Assembly: GCF_000485595.1 (NCBI RefSeq) | Contig: NW_014577061.1 | Span: 1,136,798 to 1,164,935, forward strand | Source of the DNA: Priapulus caudatus | Lineage: Eukaryota; Priapulida; Priapulimorpha; Priapulimorphida; Priapulidae | Reading direction: 5' to 3' | Length of the DNA: 28,138 bases | In this document: in pieces, positions 20,870 to 28,138 of the stretch | Layout of the letters: each line of letters begins with the position of its first letter | Position numbering within the stretch: the stretch's first letter is position 1 | Made by a program: the position numbers and the translations under genes | The notes under the pieces: model-generated | Told to the model about the DNA's origin: nothing | The model's input: only the letters and a program-made list of their open reading frames with translations | Databases searched by the model: none

Positions 20870-21600
20870 GCTTCGCCGAAAACAAGTACTCACAATGCAC
20901 GCGAGTACTCGAAAATACTCGCAAAGGTAGTTGATCAAAAACACATACGTATCCTATAGATTTGGCCCGATTATGTACTCCCGCTTCTGGACATGCCAAA
21001 TAGTGAATACATAGTAATATGCCAAATGTAATCTAATTCACCGGACGGGCCAACGGGCAGAGATAAACGCCGAATAATTAGTGCATAGCCAGTAGTGTCT
21101 ATGAGTGCTATTAAAGCACCCAGGCCATAGTAGTGACTGGGAGCAACAGTCTACATTATGTTCGCCGAAAAGACGCTGGCTTTCGAACTCAGTGTGTACA
21201 CAAGATTATACGTTTAGCGCTTGCCCGTAACGCGCTGATCATGCATGAACCGCGGTTCATTATGTAGTTGATAGGCGCGAGACAGAATATCCCGTAACAC
21301 AAGCTCTCTCGACGATTTCCTAGAGAACCCGTTCCTTTATCGATAGTAATGTATGGCTAAAACTATTCACACGACAAGAAAATTCTACTTCACCGGACAA
21401 GACGCGTAATTGCATCATCACACTACGATATTGATAAGTCCACAACAGTTTGCTGGTTGATCCCCGTTCGAGTTTCTTAAGTACATATATAGGCGCGTGT
21501 GACAGTATAGTGGCACCTATTTAATATTAATTGTCATAAACGTGGTCACTGCGTAACGTGGCGTGCCCAATTCCATCTGCATCAGTTAGCTGGGTGGTGT
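20870..21600. other. Gene-free stretch, nothing recognised
   Basis: Short frames only; no array, transposon end or RNA gene was recognised by eye. Confidence 0.4.
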
Positions 21601-21627
21601 TGAGAAGGGGGCGTATATATTATATAC

Positions 21628-21745
21628 ACGTACATGCGCGCGCGCACGTGCGCACGCACAATCACACGCACACGCCGATGCAGACGCGCACGAACACGCA
21701 CGCACACGCACGCACACGCACGCACACGCACGCGCACATACACGC
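21628..21745. repeat. CGCA/CACG-rich alternating microsatellite
   Basis: Irregular CACGCA and CGCACA units with a CGCGCGCG start. Long alternating purine-pyrimidine sequence; short frames here are repeat translations. Confidence 0.88.
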
Positions 21746-21759
21746 CTCACCACGCATGT

Positions 21760-22770
21760 GCGCAGTGGCGCGCATTACAAACATCTCTAAATTATCACCA
21801 CTAATTTGGGCTTCTTGCCGTTTCGATCCTATCTTCTTTTGTAACATGAAGCCGACGACCAACTGCTAACGCGCGGGTGTCACCGTAGTTACGTGTCATT
21901 GTCGCATCCTACGACACGTCGCACACGCTACGTGACCTGCGTCGGAGCGACGTGAAAAAAGTCGCACTCGTAGAACTAGCGAGGCGTGAACGAAGATAAG
22001 TCGGCGTTGGCTTCGGAAACCTTTTCGGAAACCGGCACGGCACGAGGTCCGTGCGGAACGCGAAAGCCGCGAGAAAAATCATTAAACAGTGAGAGCCGAG
22101 GATATGTGCTAAGTGTACGAGTGTTTCTACTTTCCACACTGTTGGGGGCGTTAATAATTCAGCGAAATTCTCCCATATGGGTCACTCGCAGGACATCTGG
22201 GAGCGCCCAACATTTCACACACGATTAACACGCAGCGTTGCCTATACTCTTATAGTCTATATACGTTTTATACCTCCTATATATATATATATATATACTA
22301 GTGAAAGGTCTATAGGTCTAAATGCATACCCGTCACAATATATTCTGCTTCTGGTGTGATATTGCGCACTCTCAAACACACAAACGTAGTCTGATTGTGT
22401 ACAGACTGGTATATGCAGCGGGTACATTACATTCGCGGTCTTCTTCCTACATCTTTACAGATGCCTACTGAGAGAGTTTTATTATATAAATCTATGCTAG
22501 GATACATCCGCTCCAGTTTAAATGCATAATTTTCGCAAATTCTTCTTTGTCTCGGGAGATATCGCGCATGCGCAAGCACCTGTTCAGGCGTTCGATTCGG
22601 ACTAACAGAAACGGGAAATTATTGCTTGCTGAGTGACCGAGGGGTGGAAGACTGAGGGGAGGAGGTTGGGGAGATATCTGAAGAGCGGTAAAATTAGTAA
22701 GAAGCTGAGCGACGGACACTGGAAGCACATTGAGGGATGGGCAGAGGATGGTGTATGGAGATTTCACCCT
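21760..22770. other. Gene-free stretch
   Basis: It holds a CG-rich patch at 21895-22080 with repeated GTCGCA/GCGACGTG phrases, a short (TA)n at about 22278-22297, and otherwise unassigned sequence. No exon was recognised. Confidence 0.4.
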
Positions 22771-22777
22771 ACAGGCT

Positions 22778-24013
22778 AAGGGGGGGGAGGGGTCCGGGGA
22801 TTTTGCTGAAAGTAACACCTCTTCGATGCAATTTCCTGCACTGTGAGGCAGCACTATTAGACAATCTTCATCACAATAACATCAGTGTTGAGTTGAATAT
22901 TTTTACCATTGGGGACACCAAAGACTAAAATACTTACTACCAAATCTGTGCTATGCACATGTCCTCACTGGGGTTACCAGTGCAGACTTACCTAGGCTAA
23001 AATACCCTTGCCCTGAAAATTCCTGAGGGGGGGGGGCGACCGCCCCGTGCTACCGACCCCCCGTTGACAACTACAGCACTGAAATCATCTCCCCCTGAAA
23101 TTTTGATAAAACGTATATTTTACTGAGAACGTTAAAACTGCAAAAAAATATGAGAAAAACAACCAGATTTGAACCAAAAAGTGCATATTTCACCCCTTAT
23201 ACAAAATCTGAAATATACTTCCGGTCGGGTCTCAGCACCCCCATCCCCCCCAAAAAAAGTAAGATGAAATAAAATTTTCCCATTCAATCCCCGTCAAAAT
23301 TCAATATCCCAACTCTCAATAGGTCTATTCTAATTTTGAATAAAGCAAAGATTTAACTTTCGTGAGCAGTGATAAGACTTAACCGTATATGGGGAATGCG
23401 TCCAAAATTAATGTCATTCTTGGAACGAGTTTCAGCCATTTTACAGTAGATGTATGTCACGTTCCATTTCTGTAATAATACATTAGGAGAGTATGAATAG
23501 CGATGACGGATTTGTAGATAAATATCCAGTATTTATTGTCTGTAAAATATTAAATTTTTCCCCATTTTCTTTCTGAAAATAGGGGGAATGAAAGCCACCC
23601 CACCTCAATAAGTGGGGGGGGGATATACCCCCATCCCCCCGCTATCTACGCCCCTGTCAGATGAACTCAAATTTGACTTTTGATATGCATACAAATATTC
23701 ATAATCATAATCTTTGTTAGCAGTACTCTACAGGCGCCGCGGAACGATTTTTGAAGTGGGGGTGCTCAATTTGTTACGCTCGACAGTGGCCAATGCAGGT
23801 TTTCGAGGAGGGTGGTAAGAAACAGGCGGCGGTATGCGGGTCCTCCCCCAGAAAATTTTGAATTCCCCATTTTCCTCCTGAAAGTATGGGGGGATGATTG
23901 TACACGCCATCCCCCCACGTCAATAAATAAATGGGGGGAATGATTGTACACGCCATCCCCCCACGTCAATAAATGGGGGATGCATCCCCCCATCCCCCCG
24001 CTATCTACGCCCC

Positions 24014-24015
<2 letters not shown>
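22778..24015. repeat. Duplicated block, copy 2
   Basis: Same orientation and order as 16381-17650, including the internal CTATCTACGCCCCTG (about 23644-23658) and the doubled ACGTCAATAAATGGGG phrase. It lacks the 15839-16380 left part of copy 1. The right flank is TATATGTG followed by (TG)n. Confidence 0.9.

Positions 24016-24021
<6 letters not shown>

Positions 24022-24081
<60 letters not shown>
24022..24081. repeat. (TG)n microsatellite
   Basis: About 30 pure GT units directly after the right end of copy 2 and its TATA bridge. Confidence 0.97.
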
Positions 24082-24082
<1 letters not shown>

Positions 24083-24254
24083 TTGTAACACTTGACTTCC
24101 AGTTTTGAAATGATAATGGCTTCAAAATAACTTGTTTTACTTAACCCAAACCTAGTCATATTTCAAGCCAAGATATGCATCTTTAATTTCATATACCTTG
24201 AAGTAAGTATTTAACTATAATAAAGTTGTTATGTCAGATTTGGAAAAAAGTGTT

Positions 24255-24400
24255 ACAATTGTCTCCCCTACAGTTGTCTCCGCTTTATTGGCAATCGCAT
24301 AAACGACAGTTGCTATCGAAAAACAATCCTTACGCACGCTTATGTCCACCGCTTATTCGGGACCACCGCGTAATCGGGGCAGTGCCATGCTTTCCCACCT
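24255..24400. mobile_element. Possible pogo/Tigger-like terminal remnant
   Basis: CAGTTGTCTCCGCTTTATTG near 24271 and CCGCTTATTCGGGACCACCG near 24350, then AATCGGGGCAGTG, recall ends of pogo/Tigger elements (CAG plus CGCTTATTCGG-like subterminal repeats). The resemblance is from memory, the partner end and TA duplication are not clear, and the frames over it (66-89 aa) have no domain. Confidence 0.25.
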
Positions 24401-24699
24401 TCCCGATAAAGCAGGGACCTATATCTATCTCGTCTTCGATCCGAAGACAAAGAGAGCGTGTGTCTCAACGCACCCCCTTGATGTGAACACAGATCGGCGT
24501 CATCAGTCGCAGACGGGGGGTAACAACAGGCCAATAGCTTGATAGAGAATGATATTGAATCGATTAAAGTAAACCGAAGGACTATATAGCGCCAAATTGT
24601 GCCATTCACACGTCACCAAAACCAACCCGGACCGATTTCCTGACCTACCTTCGCCCAGGCCCACAAAATTACAAGTCGACCATTAATTAACCTCGAATA

Positions 24700-25018
24700 A
24701 ATCAATAAAACACCACACGTCTCAAACTAAGCCTTCCCAACCCCTTACTAACCAACATCTAACCTCCATCCAGCTCCCCCATCCCATCCCCCATCAAGCC
24801 CTCAGATAAACCCTGATCCAACCCCAGCCAACGCCTACCCAACTCCTATCAACCCTACCCTAACCGGTATCCACTCCAGCCAACCTCTACCCAATTTCCA
24901 ACTAACCCCCAGCCAACCCTCAAGCAATCCACATCCAATCCCCACCCAACCCGGACCTATATCCCACTCAACTCCCACCGAACCGCCTATTTCCCATCAA
25001 ACCGCCAGTCCCACAACT
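24700..25018. repeat. G-poor C/A/T-rich degenerate tract
   Basis: About 320 bp with very few G on the plus strand, made of loose CCAACCC, CCCACC and CCATCC phrases with a ragged period near 10-12 bp. It looks like an old, degenerate minisatellite. The minus strand has a G4 motif at 24801-24776 (runs of 3, 5, 3 and 5 G). Confidence 0.6.
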
Positions 25019-25329
25019 CACATCGGGGATCGAGTCGGTCGCAAGCATACGATACATCGCTGTTTGCTGTCTGAGAGTCACTCCCTAGCAGCAGCACGAT
25101 TATTACAGTATGTAATTTTTTATGCTTAGTTTTATCAAGAGTCTCTAATAGAAGATTTTATTATGCACTATTATGAACTCTTGGTATTATAATACCTGAA
25201 CGTATACCATCGGCATCATAGCGCAAAAAGATTTTCCGTATAACTGTACGCACATTTCGTATTTGATAAATTCGTACATATTCTCGTGTCTTTTGTAACG
25301 TCACGCTCGTAAACACAAATATACACATC

Positions 25330-25475
25330 GCAGAGGAGAGTGAGAAAAGAAAAGAAGCAGACAGAGAAAGAAAGAAAGGGGAAGAAATAGAAAGAGCAAA
25401 AACAAGGAAATAAATTGTACAGAGGGTAAGGGGTAAAATAGTGAAATAAGGGGCACGAGAGGGAGAAAGAGATAG
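25330..25475. repeat. Purine-rich (GAAA/GA) tract
   Basis: The plus strand is almost all A and G. It lies immediately left of the GATA array, and its complement composition is found to the right at 25605-26040. Confidence 0.8.
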
Positions 25476-25478
25476 ACA

Positions 25479-25479
25479 A

Positions 25480-25550
<71 letters not shown>

Positions 25551-25551
25551 T
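25479..25551. repeat. (GATA)n microsatellite
   Basis: About 18 uninterrupted TAGA/GATA units. Translations (Ser-Ile-Tyr-Leu) are artefacts. Confidence 0.97.
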
Positions 25552-25604
25552 CGCTGGCTCGTCTCTCCATTCGGTCGACATAATTCTGAAATCTGCCCGT
25601 TCTA

Positions 25605-25682
25605 TTCTATCCTCTCTTTCTCTCGTCACATAATAGTTGAGAATCTCTCGGTGTCTATCTATCTATCTCTCCTCTCTCTCTC

Positions 25683-25713
<31 letters not shown>

Positions 25714-26045
25714 CTCTCTCTATCTTCTCTTTCTTTGCTCTCTCATCTCTCCTCGACTCTTATCGCATCCCGTCGCTCTCTCATCTGCTCTTCTCCTTTC
25801 CTCTTCTCTTCTCTTCTCTCCTCTCTCTTTCTCTCTCCGTCTCTCTCCTCTTCTATTTCTATCTACTACTCTCTCTCTCGTATCTGCCTTTCTCTTCTCG
25901 CTCTCTCTCCCCCTCCGTCTCTCGTCTTCTCCTCCTCTCTCCTCTCTCTCTCTTTCTCTTCTTTCTTTCTCTCTCTCTCTCTCTCCTTCTTGTCATTCCC
26001 TATCTATGTATTTCTCATTTTCGCCATCTTTTCCAGGCGTGTCTT
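25605..26045. repeat. Pyrimidine-rich (TC/TCTCC) tract
   Basis: About 440 bp of C/T-rich sequence with TC, TTTC and CTCTT phrases. Two overlapping plus-strand frames (139 and 152 aa, Ser/Leu/Phe-rich) are low-complexity translations. Confidence 0.92.
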
Positions 26046-26099
26046 TCTCAGCGTAGCCGTTTACTACACTTACATATGTGTTAGGAGTATTCCTGGCGG

Positions 26100-26668
26100 T
26101 AAAAATTAAGCACACACACGTTCAGCCGCAACGAAGATAGCAGCAAATGATATTCAAGCGAGCAGATGCGTCTGCGTTGTCGTGCCACGCCACAATGTCT
26201 CGGGTCTTGAAGAAACTACTCACTGTGGGACTTAGCGGCACTCCGAGCTCAGACTGCGCCGCCGCAACTACGTGCCTATAGCAATATATAATAAGGTATA
26301 ACAAATTCTCTCTCATGCTTTAATCATTCGGTTAATATCTAGCAACGTGGTTAGGACAACCACGAAGAACCCCTGCCTCTTCCTCGGGCCACATTCTATA
26401 TAGGCACTCATAAAGCATCCTGTCAGCTGAAGCCCTTGTGTAGAGACCAGACCCACCGAGTCAGATCCTGGAGGGAGACATAGGTCATCCAGCGGCTAAA
26501 GCTGATCGTGAGAGTGGGAAAGAGCACAACGAATATCTCCCACCAATACATACAGTAAACTCGCTTCTCCTATAGAGGAACACGTAGGTGTGCCGATTGC
26601 AGCAAGCGGAGAAATTGCTTGGTACGTGAGACGGCGACACCAACGCTTCGCTAGCCGCGGCTACAACA
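26100..26668. other. Gene-free stretch with a possible retroelement tail
   Basis: 26340-26480 is complex sequence with two short hairpins (CGTGGTT/AACCACG at about 26346-26364; CTGGA/TCCAG at about 26468-26492). It looks like a dispersed repeat, perhaps a non-LTR 3' region, but I cannot assign it. A 52-bp minus-strand candidate exon at about 26226-26277 has only weak splice support. Confidence 0.3.
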
Positions 26669-26693
26669 CGATGAGAGGGGGAGGAGAAAGAGC

Positions 26694-27275
26694 AGTGCTG
26701 GCAGATGATGGAACTATGGATGATGATTGGATGGGGATGATGGATGGATGATCGATGATGGATGGAATAGGATGATTAATGATGGCATGGAGGATGATGA
26801 TAGATGATGATGATGATGGAGATGGATGGATAATGGATTGATGGAGGATGGATTGAGGATGATAAAGGATGATGATGATGGACCTGATGGATGGATGATG
26901 GATGTATGATGATGGATATGAATGGGGATGGATGGATGAAGATTGATGGATGCGAGATGGTGATGATGGATGATTGATGGATGGATTGGATGATTGATGG
27001 ATGTAATTGATGGATTGATGATTGATGATGGATGACTGGCATGGATGATGATGATAGTATGATGAGGATGGATGGATGATGGATGGATGGAGGATGATGA
27101 TTGATGGATTGATTGAATGGATGGATGAATAGATGGATGGATTGAGTATGATGATGGATGATGGAGATGGATGATGGATGATGGAGGATGATGGATTCGA
27201 CATTATTGATTGATATGATCTGGATTGATGATGGAATATGAATGGGGATGTATGGATGGATAAGACAAGATTAGA
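26694..27275. repeat. Imperfect GATG/ATGG array
   Basis: Nearly 600 bp of TGGATGATGG-type units of 3 and 4 bp mixed irregularly. Few C on the plus strand. The 215-aa minus-strand frame (Ser/His/Pro/Ile) is a repeat translation. Confidence 0.95.
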
Positions 27276-27279
27276 TATG

Positions 27280-27366
27280 ATAGACAGATAGATTAGATAT
27301 ATATACAAATGATTAGACAGAATATATAGAATATATAGTATATATTAATATATATATATATAATAT
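27280..27366. repeat. AT-rich tract with (TA)n
   Basis: GATAGA/ATATAT sequence that links the GATG array to the following GT-rich array. Confidence 0.85.
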
Positions 27367-27510
27367 TTGTGTGTCGTGTGTGTGTTGTGGTGGTTTTTGT
27401 GTGATGTGTTGTGTGTAAGTGAGTCGTGTGTTTGTTGTGTTGGTGTGTGTGTGCTGTTGTGTGTGTGTGTGGTGTGTGTTGTGTGTGTTGTGGTGTGCGT
27501 GCGTGCAGGC
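27367..27510. repeat. Imperfect (TG)n array
   Basis: GTGTGTT and TGTGGTG units with frequent extra G or T. Confidence 0.92.
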
Positions 27511-27514
27511 CGCG

Positions 27515-28085
27515 TGCTGGCGCGCGCGCAGTGTCTTGGTGTGGTGTCTGATACTTGGTTTAACCGTCCGTCCTGATGAGATTAATCGAAGCCCCGCACA
27601 CAGAGAGTAGCCGAACAGGATACATAGAACGCACGCTGCAACCGTTGAAACCTATTAATGACTTCCTGCGATCGTACTCTCCATGCGTGCCGAAAACGAC
27701 ACTGCACCGCCACTCGCGCAAAAAACGCCAACAATACTTGATTTCATTTAACATTTCATCTAACTTTCGACTTTATTTAACCTCGGCATACGTGTCAATT
27801 TGGAGACGGATGGAGCGCCTTGCCGGTGACCGATGGGATATGCTAGCAATAATAATGCTTACTTTACTTTCCGCTGCAATAGATTGTTCTGAGATATAAC
27901 GTACTAACCGCCCTTTGACTACTGTACGAAATACAACTCACCTCATCTCCCTTTTACGTTCTTCTCTCCATTCTCATCATGGGCGCATATACTCGCGTAT
28001 ACGCGCCTTGTTTAGTTGTTCTTGTCTATTCCTTATCTCTCACTTCTTCGCGCGCGCTCTTCCACTTCCCAGTTCTGCCACCGTT
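27515..28085. other. Complex sequence, no gene assigned
   Basis: Overlapping frames of 107 aa (plus, 27576-27899) and 64 aa (minus) lie here. Neither shows a family, splice pattern or repeat. They are within the length expected by chance, so I leave them unassigned. Confidence 0.35.
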
Positions 28086-28092
28086 TTTTCCC

Positions 28093-28138
28093 CCCTCTCT
28101 CTCTCTCTCTCTCTCCCTTCTCTTCCGTCCTCTCTCTC
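28093..28138. repeat. (CT)n microsatellite at the window edge
   Basis: CT dinucleotides running off the end of the window. Confidence 0.9.

Noticed and set aside
25637-26109. 139- and 152-aa Ser/Leu/Phe-rich plus-strand frames that look like membrane proteins
   Set aside because: They are translations of a pyrimidine-rich low-complexity tract; two frames stay open at once because C/T-only sequence contains no stop codons.
26226-26277. Possible 52-bp minus-strand exon upstream of the helix exon
   Set aside because: It has a GTGAGT donor but a weak acceptor, and it ends on a whole codon whereas the helix exon needs two leading bases from its neighbour.
26661-27308. 215-aa minus-strand frame rich in Ser, His, Pro and Ile
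   Set aside because: It is the translation of the GATG/ATGG array; no non-repetitive core.
27576-27899. 107-aa plus-strand frame ending in a hydrophobic segment
   Set aside because: No recognisable domain, an overlapping minus frame, and no promoter or splice evidence; likely chance.

Overview
The window reads as nuclear DNA of a multicellular animal. Long gene-poor stretches are full of microsatellites, minisatellites and short non-autonomous DNA transposons, and coding DNA appears only as isolated exons bounded by GT/AG splice signals. There is no operon-like layout and no rRNA or tRNA that I could recognise. Several traits fit a marine invertebrate: abundant (TG)n, cut-and-paste MITEs with C- or G-rich ends, and an excess of the palindrome TAGGCCTA. 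I cannot name the phylum from this sequence alone.

The only protein-coding material I can support is on the minus strand. A 1,538-bp internal exon (7501 down to 5964) encodes 512 complete codons of a hydrophilic, probably disordered protein rich in Arg, Asp and Tyr. It carries two RRK(S/T)LP motifs and a charged C-terminal helix. About 8 kb upstream, a 119-bp exon (15657 down to 15539) encodes a charged coiled-coil-like helix. Its donor leaves one base (G) of a codon and the large exon's acceptor supplies two (GT), so the two exons join in frame as a Gly codon. They are therefore probably neighbouring exons of one scaffold-type gene whose remaining exons lie outside the window or were not recognised. 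I could not identify the family.

Layout by region. 1-5963: the 3'-side intron of that gene or flanking DNA, with a CTCF-like site, a near-perfect hairpin, a G-quadruplex tract, CA repeats and an 18-bp minisatellite. 5964-7501: the large exon. 7502-15538: the presumed intron, holding a 32-bp minisatellite built around TCACGTGA E-boxes and interrupted by another repeat, a 450-bp Harbinger-like MITE with TAA target duplications, a foldback element with a CRE in each arm, and simple repeats. 15539-15657: the small exon. 15839-24081: a transposon-rich zone with a duplicated block of about 1.25 kb (16381-17650 and 22778-24015), a TA-flanked 430-bp MITE, a 26-bp minisatellite and three (TG)n arrays that each start where a transposon end stops. 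24100-28138: low-complexity DNA, including a G-poor C/A tract, GATA repeats between a purine-rich and a pyrimidine-rich tract, and an imperfect GATG array.

No autonomous transposase, reverse transcriptase, CRISPR array or recognisable novel system was seen. The most interesting points are the E-box minisatellite, the foldback CREs, the paired 14-3-3-like motifs and the link between transposon ends and (TG)n. Many 1-3 base indels between duplicate copies suggest noisy consensus in places.
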